From: Mariaggregatimicrobium sp964498785 | GTDB taxonomy: Bacteria; Zhuqueibacterota; Zhuqueibacteria; Thermofontimicrobiales; Thiofontviventaceae | Assembly (NCBI GenBank): GCA_964498785.1 | Contig: CAZCJL010000061.1 | Location: 1 to 40,372 of the forward strand | Direction: 5' to 3' | DNA: 40,372 nt | Shown: in pieces, positions 17,645 to 25,937 of the stretch | How positions within the stretch are numbered: position 1 is the stretch's first letter | How the letters are laid out: each line of letters begins with the position of its first letter | The notes under the pieces: generated by a model | Database searches by the model: none | Seen by the model: the letters and a program-made list of their open reading frames with translations, nothing else | What the model was told of the DNA's origin: nothing | Made by a program: the position numbers and the translations under genes

Positions 17645-19168
17645 ATGACATCCAATAATAAATCTTCAAGTGAGCCCAAACCACTCAATCGAAGAAAATT
17701 CATGAAAACCACAGCGAGTTTCGTCGCGGCTGCGTCGACAATTGGGTTGAATAGTAGCTATTCTCATCCGGGGAAAAAGCGAAATATTATCTTCATTTTG
17801 AGCGATGACCACCGTTATGATGCGCTGAGCTGCCTGAATCATCCACTCGCAAAGACGCCGAATATGGACCGGCTGCTCACGAACGGCATCCATCTGAAAA
17901 ATGCATTTGTCTCGCATTCGCTGTGTTCACCAAGCCGCGCCACGATATTGACCGGTCTGTATAGTTATCAACACAATGTGCTGGATAATAGTACCGAATT
18001 GGATGACCGACTGCCGACATTTCCCAAATTACTGCAACAAGCCGGCTACAAAACCGGATTTGTCGGGAAATGGCACATGGGCGGCGCGAACGATAATCCC
18101 CGACCCGGCTTCGATCACTGGGTGTCATTCCGGGGACAGGGGCTGTATTTCGATAATGTGTACAACATCAATGGTGAGAGAAAACTGCGGAAGGGCTATG
18201 TATCGGATGTGCTGACAGATTTCGCAATTGATTTCATCAGGAATCAACAGGAGCAGCCGTTTTGCCTCTATCTGTCGCATAAAGCAGTTCATGAAGATTT
18301 TGATCCGGCGCCTCGGCACATCAGTAAATTCAATCACATTACGCCGCCACGACCGGTGACATATCATAATACCGATGAAAATTATGATGATAAGCCGGAT
18401 TGGGTTCGCAAGCAGCGATATAGCTGCCACGGTGTGGATGGATTGTCCTATACCCACAAAACCGGAATCGACGGTTTGTACCGCCGCTATGCAGAATGTC
18501 TGCTGGGACTGGACGATGGCATCGGTGCACTGACTGCATTTCTGGAAAAGGAAGATTTGCTGAACGATACGCTCATTATTTACATGGGCGACAACGGCTT
18601 TCAATTTGGCGAACATGGTTTGATTGATAAGCGCGTGATGTATGAAGAATCCATTCGTGTGCCGATGTTTGTGCACTGTCCCGCATTGAATAAAGGCGGA
18701 CAGGCGGTCGAGGGGCTGATTCTCAATAATGATATTGCGCCGACGATTCTGGAAGCAGCCGGCGTTCCGGTTCCGAAATCAATGTACGGGCAATCGTTTT
18801 ATCCGTCGATTACCGGGCAACCGCTGAAGAACTGGCGTCACGATTTTCTGTATCAGTATTTCTGGGAGGAATGGTTCCCGATGACGCCGACGATCCGCGG
18901 GCTGCGGACAGACAAATACAGCTACATGAAATCGTACGGCACCTGGGATATTAACGAATTGTACGACATGGAAAACGATCCGCAACAGACCAGAAATTTG
19001 TTGGGGAATATCCCGTTGAAACGCACGATCACGCACCCGGAGAAGTATCTCGATAAACACATCACGGATCCGGAATTACGGCAGCTTATCAGAAAGTTTG
19101 ATAAACGAATCGAAGAGCTTGTGAAAGAAACCGGCGGCAATATAAAACCGGATTGGGGCAAGATGTAA
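17645..19168 (+). CDS. S1-family sulfatase, Tat-exported
   Basis: A twin-arginine motif (NRRKFMK, residues 15-21) and signal lead into a sulfatase domain: FILSDDHRYDAL (D54-D55), TPNMDRLL.NG, formylglycine motif CSPSR (94-98), VGKWHMG and MGDNGFQFGEHG. The pairing of SDDHRYDALSC with LCSPSRATILTGLYS.QHNV.DN recalls N-acetylglucosamine-6-sulfatase-like enzymes, a different branch from the other three sulfatases here, so it probably removes a sulfate at another position. There is no lipobox Cys, so it is likely soluble in the periplasm. AGGAG near 17630 supports the start. It is followed by the AGE-family epimerase after 25 bases, consistent with co-transcription. Subfamily assignment is by eye. 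Confidence 0.92.
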   Translation: MTSNNKSSSEPKPLNRRKFMKTTASFVAAASTIGLNSSYSHPGKKRNIIFILSDDHRYDALSCLNHPLAKTPNMDRLLTNGIHLKNAFVSHSLCSPSRATILTGLYSYQHNVLDNSTELDDRLPTFPKLLQQAGYKTGFVGKWHMGGANDNPRPGFDHWVSFRGQGLYFDNVYNINGERKLRKGYVSDVLTDFAIDFIRNQQEQPFCLYLSHKAVHEDFDPAPRHISKFNHITPPRPVTYHNTDENYDDKPDWVRKQRYSCHGVDGLSYTHKTGIDGLYRRYAECLLGLDDGIGALTAFLEKEDLLNDTLIIYMGDNGFQFGEHGLIDKRVMYEESIRVPMFVHCPALNKGGQAVEGLILNNDIAPTILEAAGVPVPKSMYGQSFYPSITGQPLKNWRHDFLYQYFWEEWFPMTPTIRGLRTDKYSYMKSYGTWDINELYDMENDPQQTRNLLGNIPLKRTITHPEKYLDKHITDPELRQLIRKFDKRIEELVKETGGNIKPDWGKM

Positions 19169-19193
19169 TGATTGCCCAAAAAAGGATGATTCT

Positions 19194-20462
19194 ATGATTA
19201 AAGACCAATTGAAATATAAAAATGAAGCTGAACAGCATCTTGTGAACGAGCTGTTGCCATTCTGGCGTGACCGGTGCAAGGATGATGTAAACGGCGGCTT
19301 TGTCACACATTTTGATAAGAATGGCAATGACACCGGTGAAGATGAAAAATCTCTGATTGCACAAGCACGGTGCATTTATACCATGGCGTCGACGCACCGG
19401 GCAGGATATGGCGATGGCATTTACGCCGAATATGCCAAACATGGTATTGATTTTCTCATTGAAAAAATGTGGGATAATGAGTTCGGCGGATTCTACTGGA
19501 TGATGGATCGCGGCGGGCGCGTGAAAATCGATCAAAAAATTCTCTACGGTCACAGTTTCGCGATCTATGCGCTCAGCGAATACACGCTGGCAACCGGCGA
19601 TCCCGTCGGTAGAGAATATGCTGAAAAGACATTCGATCTCATCCGGAAATATTGCCTCGATTCGATGTATGGCGGCTATTTTGAAATGTTCCGGCGCAAT
19701 TGGAATCTGGCTGGTCCCGGCTCCGACGGCGGTGATCGAAAGACGCTGGACGTGCACATGCACCTGATGGAAGCCTTCACGACTCTTTATGAATGTACTC
19801 AATTGCCAGTCCATCGGCGGGCATTACAGGAATCGATCCAAATCGTGACCAGACGGATGCTGCATCCTGAATTCGGTACAGGCATTCCGCAGTTTATGCC
19901 GGACTGGCAGGTGGCGCCACAAATCAAATTCGATATTGTCTGGGGCTGGGATCGCTTCCCGGATGGCGGACAGCAATCCAAGGCAGAGGATAATACATCG
20001 TACGGGCACAATGTGGAATTTGCCTGGCTGTTCAAACATGCACTGGATATTCTGGAAGAAACGTATGATCCCTATATGAATATTCTGAAGAAACTGATTG
20101 ATCACGCCGTGAATAACGGGATCGATGATAAGTTCGGCGGCGTTTATGTGGAAGGTCCGCATCGCGGGGGTGTGTACGACCGGGAAAAAGAATTTTGGCA
20201 GCAGGCAGAAATCCTCATTGGCATGCTCGATGCGTGTCTGTTATTCGGGCCGGAAAAATATTTTCCTGTGTATGAAAATGTGCATCGCTTTGTATTCGAT
20301 AAACTTATTGATCATGAAGTAGGCGAATGGCTGCCGCTATTGTCGCGGGAGGGTGAGCCGATCTGGACGCATCTTGGTCATTCCTGGAAAATTAATTATC
20401 ACACCGTCCGTTCCATGATTCAAACAATTCACAGACTGGGAAAACTGATCGATGAACTATAA
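19194..20462 (+). CDS. AGE-family sugar 2-epimerase/isomerase
   Basis: This is an N-acylglucosamine 2-epimerase/cellobiose 2-epimerase/mannose isomerase superfamily enzyme, an (alpha/alpha)6 barrel of typical length (422 aa) with no export signal, so cytoplasmic. Family motifs are clear: EFGGFYWMMDRGG, YGHSFAIYALSEY, DVHMHLMEA (His188, His190), TSYGHNVEFAWL (His272), EFWQQAE and WKINYHTVRSM (His403); the His residues match positions used for proton transfer in the superfamily. It would interconvert an aldose with its 2-epimer or ketose. It overlaps the start of the next gene by 11 bases, so translation is probably coupled. The substrate (for example a GlcNAc/ManNAc-type sugar, free hexose or disaccharide) cannot be read from the sequence. 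Confidence 0.88.
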   Translation: MIKDQLKYKNEAEQHLVNELLPFWRDRCKDDVNGGFVTHFDKNGNDTGEDEKSLIAQARCIYTMASTHRAGYGDGIYAEYAKHGIDFLIEKMWDNEFGGFYWMMDRGGRVKIDQKILYGHSFAIYALSEYTLATGDPVGREYAEKTFDLIRKYCLDSMYGGYFEMFRRNWNLAGPGSDGGDRKTLDVHMHLMEAFTTLYECTQLPVHRRALQESIQIVTRRMLHPEFGTGIPQFMPDWQVAPQIKFDIVWGWDRFPDGGQQSKAEDNTSYGHNVEFAWLFKHALDILEETYDPYMNILKKLIDHAVNNGIDDKFGGVYVEGPHRGGVYDREKEFWQQAEILIGMLDACLLFGPEKYFPVYENVHRFVFDKLIDHEVGEWLPLLSREGEPIWTHLGHSWKINYHTVRSMIQTIHRLGKLIDEL

Positions 20463-21489
20463 TGGCAAATATGAAATTTTCGATCCGAATCAGATAAAAA
20501 CGTATCCGTTGAGTCAGCGTTCGAATAAAGTCAAATTGGAAGATATTGTTGATCCGAATTTGTTTGATTATGATCAATCAGAGGTTTCGCCCGGTATTGA
20601 AGATAATATCGAACGCGTGGCGCAGGCTATCGTCGATGCGCGGCAGGCACAACAGCCCATTGTCTTTTTCTCCGGCGCTCATTTAATCAAAAACGGATTG
20701 GGCAGGTTCATTATTGAGCTTATTAAATTAGATTGCATTTCGTTGTTTGCCGGAAACGCGGCGACAGCGATCCACGATTTCGAGCTGGCGCTGATCGGCG
20801 AGACCAGTGAAAACGTCCCAGCGGCGCTTGGAAAAGGTCAATTCGGGATGGCTTATGAATTCGGGTATATCAACACGGCGCTGGCACTGGGCAACCGGGA
20901 TAAGCTGGGATACGGCGAAGCTCTGGGGAAGATGATTTGCGATGATGCATTCCGCAGTGAAATTTTATCAATAATCGGCAGAGATGGTGCACCCCGCCAG
21001 TTTCTTCATCCTGAGCTGAGCGTTCTTGCGACCTGTTATGAACGCAATATTCCGTTCACGGTTCACGCGGGAATCGGAACCGATGTCATCGATCAGCACC
21101 CTTCATTTGACGGACAGGCAAAGGGCGGATGCTCTGGCAGGGATTTTCTCATTTATACCAATGAAATGTCAAAATTTATAAATGGCGGCGTTGCAGTGAA
21201 TATCGGCAGCGCAGTGACAGGTCCCGAAGTCCTGCTCAAAGCCGTATCTATGGTGGCGAATGTCGGATTGACGCCCGGAAATATTGTGACAGCAGATTTT
21301 GATATCCGCAAATTTGTATTTGATCATGAAAATGATGAAAGCGCTCCCGGCTATTATTTTCGCGACCAGAAGAGCGTGGTCACGCGTGTACCGGAGGTAC
21401 TGCACGGCGCGGGGTACTATGTTCAGGGAGATCAGAACGTGACGATTCCGGTGCTTTATCACAAGATTCTGGAAAAGCTGGATGGTTGA
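20452..21489 (+). CDS. Deoxyhypusine-synthase-like protein of unknown function
   Basis: This is a cytoplasmic 345-aa Rossmann-type protein. Segments GAHLIKNGLG (75-84), a Gly/Ala-rich turn then IHDFELALIGETSE (107-120), VHAGIGTDVID (204-214) and NIGSAVTGPEV (250-260) recall deoxyhypusine synthase and a poorly characterised bacterial family related to it. True deoxyhypusine synthases modify eIF5A, which bacteria lack, so a NAD-dependent reaction on a small metabolite is more likely. Its tight link to an upstream sugar epimerase (11-base overlap) and a downstream sugar kinase/phosphatase implies a step in sugar or sugar-phosphate conversion. The family link rests on motif memory, not a search; homospermidine-synthase-like activity is an alternative. 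Confidence 0.6.
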   Translation: MNYNGKYEIFDPNQIKTYPLSQRSNKVKLEDIVDPNLFDYDQSEVSPGIEDNIERVAQAIVDARQAQQPIVFFSGAHLIKNGLGRFIIELIKLDCISLFAGNAATAIHDFELALIGETSENVPAALGKGQFGMAYEFGYINTALALGNRDKLGYGEALGKMICDDAFRSEILSIIGRDGAPRQFLHPELSVLATCYERNIPFTVHAGIGTDVIDQHPSFDGQAKGGCSGRDFLIYTNEMSKFINGGVAVNIGSAVTGPEVLLKAVSMVANVGLTPGNIVTADFDIRKFVFDHENDESAPGYYFRDQKSVVTRVPEVLHGAGYYVQGDQNVTIPVLYHKILEKLDG

Positions 21490-21562
21490 GATGTTATTTC
21501 TTATGAGATCCAGCTCGTTACCTTAAAAACCATGCGAACGATTTGACCGACAGAGGATTTGA

Positions 21563-23464
21563 ATGAAAATTGATCGGGTAAAAAAAATTCTATATAAAAT
21601 ACAAAATGTCAACATAACCGTTTACGGTGATTTTTGTATCGATGCTTACTGGATCATGGATCTGCGGGGATCGGAGATTTCCGTGGAAACGGGATTGAAA
21701 GCTGAGGCAGTGGACAGGCATTACTACACGCTGGGCGGCGCGTCCAATATTGTGGCAAACATCGCAGCCCTGGGACCGGCAAAAATCCGGGTGATCGGCG
21801 CTATTGGCGATGATATTTTTGGACGGGAGCTGCAGCGGCAGTTTCAAGAGTTGAATGTGGATACAGAGTCGCTGATTATTCAGCAGGACAATTTTGACAC
21901 CGTGACTTTCGCGAAAAGATATGTCGATGATGTTGAGCAGCCGCGGATCGATTTCGGATTTAATAACAAAAGAACACGGCAGACAGATGATTTAATTTTA
22001 GACAGCCTGAAAAAGGCATTGCAGCGCGGGGATGTGGTGATTTTCAATCAACAGGTTCCCGGCAGTATCACGAACGCGGAATTCATCGAGCAGGCGAATG
22101 CGCTGTTCCGGGAGTTCGATGATCGGATTGTCCTGCTCGACTCTCGGAATTACGGCGATCAATTTACATCTGTGCTTCGCAAAATCAACGAGGCAGAAGC
22201 GGCAGGGCTTCTTAATATCTCCTTTAATGAAAATGAATTGATCTCCTGTGAACAGGTCATTCAATTTGCCGGGGAGTTATTCAAAAAATATAAAAAGCCG
22301 GTGATTATCACCCGCGGTGCGAACGGAATGGTGACCATTGATCAAAATGAAGTACATACCGTGCCCGGCATTCGCATTGTCAGAAAAGTCGATCCGGTTG
22401 GTGCGGGAGATACTGTCACCAGTGCACTGGCGTTATGTCTGGGAGCCGGGGTATTGCTGGCAGAATCCGCTGAATTCGCAAATATTGCGGCAGCCGTGAC
22501 TGTGCAGAAGCACTTTCAAACCGGCACTGCATCTGCGGAAGAGATCCTCAAAATCGCCGAAGTTGTGGATTACGTTCATCAGCCGGAATTAGCCGCGGAT
22601 CAGAGAAAAGCTCATTATATCAACGGAACGAATATCGAAGCCTGTTATCCGCCGGAGAAAATACCGCTCGGCAGAATCAAACATGCGGTGTTTGATCATG
22701 ATGGTACTATCAGCACGCTGCGCCAGGGATGGGAAGATATTATGGAGCCGATGATGATCAAAGCGATCCTCGGCAGCAAGTTCGAAACCGCTGATAACAG
22801 CGTTTATCGAAAAGTACAATCTCATGTGCGTGACTATATCGATAAAACTACTGGCATCCAGACGATCATTCAAATGGAAGACCTGGTCGCGATGGTGAGC
22901 GAATTTGGTTTCGTGCCGGAAAGCGAAATTCGCGATAAATTCGGGTACAAGGAAATTTACAATCAATCGCTGATGGAAATGGTGAATCAGCGCATTGCAC
23001 AGTTCAAAAATGGTCAGCTTGACATTTCAGATTTCACGATTAAGGGAGCGATCCCGTTTTTAACCATGCTGCGTGAAAAAGGGATCACGCTTTATCTGGC
23101 GAGCGGTACGGACCGTGAGGACGTGATTAACGAGGCTCGGGTGCTGGGATATGCCGATTTATTCGACGGCGGAATTTATGGAGCAGTGGGAGATGTGTCC
23201 AGGTATTCTAAGAAAATGGTCATCGACCGGATCATGGATGAAAATCAACTGCATGGCGCAGAGCTGGCGGTTTTTGGCGATGGTCCTGTCGAACTGTTGG
23301 AATGCCGCAAACGGGACGGAATTGCCGTTGGCATTGCCAGCGATGAAATTCGTCGTCACGGATTAAATTTAGAAAAACGGAGCCGGTTGATTAAAGCCGG
23401 CGCGCTGCTGGTCATGCCGGATTTTTCGGAGTGTGATGAGTTGATAAAATTGCTGCTAAAATGA
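21563..23464 (+). CDS. PfkB-type sugar kinase fused to HAD-family phosphatase
   Basis: The N-terminal half (about 1-335) is a ribokinase/PfkB fold of the HldE-kinase type: YGDFCIDAYW, GGASNIVANIAALG, and the ATP-site signature DPVGAGDTVTSALAL (277-291) with catalytic base Asp283. After a linker, residues about 370-633 are a HAD hydrolase with motif I FDHDGT (Asp378 nucleophile, Asp380), YLASGTDRED as motif II and AVFGDGPVELLECR as motif IV, plus a helical cap. A kinase and a phosphatase in one chain recall the heptose pathway, where a bisphosphate made by HldE is dephosphorylated by GmhB; here the sugar may be different. GAGGA precedes the ATG. It forms a module with the epimerase and the deoxyhypusine-synthase-like protein. 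The reaction order is inference. Confidence 0.85.
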   Translation: MKIDRVKKILYKIQNVNITVYGDFCIDAYWIMDLRGSEISVETGLKAEAVDRHYYTLGGASNIVANIAALGPAKIRVIGAIGDDIFGRELQRQFQELNVDTESLIIQQDNFDTVTFAKRYVDDVEQPRIDFGFNNKRTRQTDDLILDSLKKALQRGDVVIFNQQVPGSITNAEFIEQANALFREFDDRIVLLDSRNYGDQFTSVLRKINEAEAAGLLNISFNENELISCEQVIQFAGELFKKYKKPVIITRGANGMVTIDQNEVHTVPGIRIVRKVDPVGAGDTVTSALALCLGAGVLLAESAEFANIAAAVTVQKHFQTGTASAEEILKIAEVVDYVHQPELAADQRKAHYINGTNIEACYPPEKIPLGRIKHAVFDHDGTISTLRQGWEDIMEPMMIKAILGSKFETADNSVYRKVQSHVRDYIDKTTGIQTIIQMEDLVAMVSEFGFVPESEIRDKFGYKEIYNQSLMEMVNQRIAQFKNGQLDISDFTIKGAIPFLTMLREKGITLYLASGTDREDVINEARVLGYADLFDGGIYGAVGDVSRYSKKMVIDRIMDENQLHGAELAVFGDGPVELLECRKRDGIAVGIASDEIRRHGLNLEKRSRLIKAGALLVMPDFSECDELIKLLLK

Positions 23465-23511
23465 AAATTTAATGAGCTAAAAATTGAAGTTAAGTTCCGG
23501 AAAAAACGTCC

Positions 23512-23544
23512 ACCCTTGCGAAGGTTTCAAACCTTCGAAAGGGT
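23512..23544. repeat. Near-perfect intergenic palindrome, CTTGCGAAGG family
   Basis: ACCCTTGCGAAGGTTT (23512-23527) is mirrored by 23529-23544 with one mismatch around a central C. Length (33 bp), one-base centre and core match the palindrome at 9936-9968. It lies between the kinase/phosphatase gene and the second GH3 gene, where no T-run follows. Confidence 0.85.
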
Positions 23545-23585
23545 AGAAAATAAATTAAATTTAGAAAAGCGAGAGAGGAAATTCA

Positions 23586-25937
23586 ATGAACAAGGTATTA
23601 GCGCTGATAGTATGCCTGGCATTCACTTACTATGCACAGGGCGGATCAATTTTAAACGAACGAAAACCAGAGGAAAAGATGCCACCTTATTCGAATTCAG
23701 AGCTTTCCATCGATGAACGTGTCGACGACCTGCTGTCACGAATGACGCTGGAAGAAAAGGTCGGACAAATGAACATGCCATGCATGTACCTGAACGACAT
23801 GGGCAAGGATATTCCTGCGAAAATGGATGCGGCGCGGGATTTCGCACGGGGAAATTATGTGGAAGGAATCGGACCATCGGGCGGTTATTTCACGCTGGCG
23901 AATAACGTCCTGCACAAAGGTCCCCGCCAGCAGGCTCAATTTCATAATGAACTGCAAAAAATCGCCATGGAAGAGAACCGGCTGAAAATTCCTCTGCTGC
24001 AAACCGAAGAAGGAACGCACGGGTTGATGTGTTCCGGCGCCACGATTTTCCCGGAAGGGCTGGCAATCGGCAGTACGTGGAATATGGATTTAATTGAAAA
24101 AATGTATGCCGTAGTTGCAAAGGAGGCGCGAGCCGTTGGGATTCATCAGCTTTTCACACTTGTCATCGAACCGAACCGTGATCCGCGGCTGGGGCGAAAT
24201 GAGGAAACGTACAGTGAAGATCCATACCTTTGTTCGCGGATTGCAGAATCGATTGTAAAAGCAGTGCAGGGAAGAGATGTCTCCGCATCCGATAAAACGG
24301 TTACGGGTTTTTGTCATTATCCGGGACAGAGCGAGCCAGTATCCGGCTTGGAACGCGGGGAGATGGAAATCTCGGAGCGAAAGCTGCGGGAGGTTTTCCT
24401 GCCGCCTTGGGTAGCGGCAATCAAACATGGCGGTGCTCTGGGAGTAATGGCGACTTATCCTGCGATCGACGGCGTTCCGGTTCACGCCTCGGAAAAAATT
24501 CTTACCAATATCCTGCGGCAGGAGCTGGGATTTGAGGGACTGGTGCTCGGTGAGGGGCATGGACTGACCACAATCGTCTACGAAGGATTGGCTGAATCGC
24601 AGCAACAGGCAGGTATGCTCGCGCTGAAAGCCGGCGTGGATGTGGGAATCTCTTTTGAAGAAGCCTACATGAAGCCGCTAGTTGAAAATGTCAGAAATGG
24701 CAGTGTATCCATGGATTTGATCGATCGGGCTGTCCGGCGGATTTTGGAGATCAAGTTTCGATTAGGACTGTTTGATAATCCGTATGTTGAGCCGGATTAT
24801 GCAGAGCAGGTCAGTCATACGCCAGAGCATCAGGATCTAGCGCTGCAGGTGGCTCGTGAAGGGATTGTGCTGCTGAAGAATGAAAACAATCTGCTGCCGC
24901 TGAAGAAAGATATCAAGTCCATTGCCGTGATCGGTCCGAATGCAAATCACGAAACAAATCAACTCGGCGATTACACGTCCAATGTGATTTTGCAGGACAT
25001 CGTTACGGTTCTTGATGGCATAAAGAAAAAAGTATCTCGGCAAACGGAAGTCACTTATGTGAAGGGATGCAATGTTGTTGGCGCCGGGCTTGATGAGATC
25101 GAAAAAGCCAGTGCCGCAGCGAAGCGGGCGGATGTGGCAGTTGTGGTGCTGGGCGAAAATGAATGGCATGCGCCGAATAAAACCGGCACCAACGGCGAAG
25201 GATACGATGCTGCAACGCTGGAGTTAACAGGACTTCAAAATGAATTGGTGAAAGCAGTTCATCGAACAGGTACGCCGACGGTTGTGGTGCTGGTCAGCGG
25301 CAGACCGCTGGCGATCCGCTGGATTGCGGAACATATCCCGGCGATCGTGCAGCCCTGGATGTGCGGTGAAAAAGGCGGTCACGCTGTCGCCGAGGTGCTA
25401 TTCGGTGAATACAATCCCAGCGGGCGGCTGCCCATCACGTTTCCCAGACATGCGGGACAACTGCCTGTGTATTACAATCACAAGCCTTCCAAAAAATACT
25501 GGCTCACCGAAGGGTGGGGGCATTCATATACAGACATCAGTCCTGAGCCATTGTATGTTTTTGGGCATGGGCTCAGTTACACAAAATTCGAATATAGTAA
25601 TCTTGTCATCGACCCGAAAGAAGGAGGAATCGGAAGCAGCTTTAATGTGAGCGTTGATGTGCAGAATATCGGGAAGCGTGACGGCGCCGAGGTGGTGCAG
25701 CTCTATCTCCGGGATGTGATTTCCAGCGTTACCACCCCGGTTAAGAAATTGGTGGGATTTAAAAAAGTCATGTTAAAAGCAGGCGAGAAAAAAACGGTTA
25801 CGATAACAATAACGCCGGATCAGTTGGCGATTCTTGATCAGAATTTACAGTCAGTAGTAGAGCCGGGAAAATTCAACGTTATGGTTGGAAGTTCCAGTGA
25901 GGAAATTCGTTTGAAAGGGAGTTTCGTATGCAATTAG
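23586..25937 (+). CDS. Second GH3-family glycoside hydrolase-like protein with atypical active site
   Basis: It is collinear with the GH3 protein at 13004 over nearly its whole length (783 against 782 aa) and shares long identical stretches such as LLSRMTLEEK and LKNENNLLPL, so the two are paralogues. It has a signal peptide (about 1-20), TIM barrel, sandwich and fibronectin-III-like domains. As in the first copy, the nucleophile site carries Glu323 (VLGEGHG, where Ser is also replaced by Gly) and the Lys-His pair is Cys243-His244 (FCHYPG). GAGAGGAAA (23570-23578) is the ribosome-binding site. Its end overlaps the symporter start by 10 bases, implying coupled expression with uptake of its product. 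Loop differences between the copies suggest related but distinct substrates. Confidence 0.9.
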   Translation: MNKVLALIVCLAFTYYAQGGSILNERKPEEKMPPYSNSELSIDERVDDLLSRMTLEEKVGQMNMPCMYLNDMGKDIPAKMDAARDFARGNYVEGIGPSGGYFTLANNVLHKGPRQQAQFHNELQKIAMEENRLKIPLLQTEEGTHGLMCSGATIFPEGLAIGSTWNMDLIEKMYAVVAKEARAVGIHQLFTLVIEPNRDPRLGRNEETYSEDPYLCSRIAESIVKAVQGRDVSASDKTVTGFCHYPGQSEPVSGLERGEMEISERKLREVFLPPWVAAIKHGGALGVMATYPAIDGVPVHASEKILTNILRQELGFEGLVLGEGHGLTTIVYEGLAESQQQAGMLALKAGVDVGISFEEAYMKPLVENVRNGSVSMDLIDRAVRRILEIKFRLGLFDNPYVEPDYAEQVSHTPEHQDLALQVAREGIVLLKNENNLLPLKKDIKSIAVIGPNANHETNQLGDYTSNVILQDIVTVLDGIKKKVSRQTEVTYVKGCNVVGAGLDEIEKASAAAKRADVAVVVLGENEWHAPNKTGTNGEGYDAATLELTGLQNELVKAVHRTGTPTVVVLVSGRPLAIRWIAEHIPAIVQPWMCGEKGGHAVAEVLFGEYNPSGRLPITFPRHAGQLPVYYNHKPSKKYWLTEGWGHSYTDISPEPLYVFGHGLSYTKFEYSNLVIDPKEGGIGSSFNVSVDVQNIGKRDGAEVVQLYLRDVISSVTTPVKKLVGFKKVMLKAGEKKTVTITITPDQLAILDQNLQSVVEPGKFNVMVGSSSEEIRLKGSFVCN

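Noticed and set aside
20452..21489. Annotation as genuine deoxyhypusine synthase
   Set aside because: The protein substrate eIF5A is absent from bacteria and the neighbours are sugar enzymes; only the fold-level resemblance is supported.
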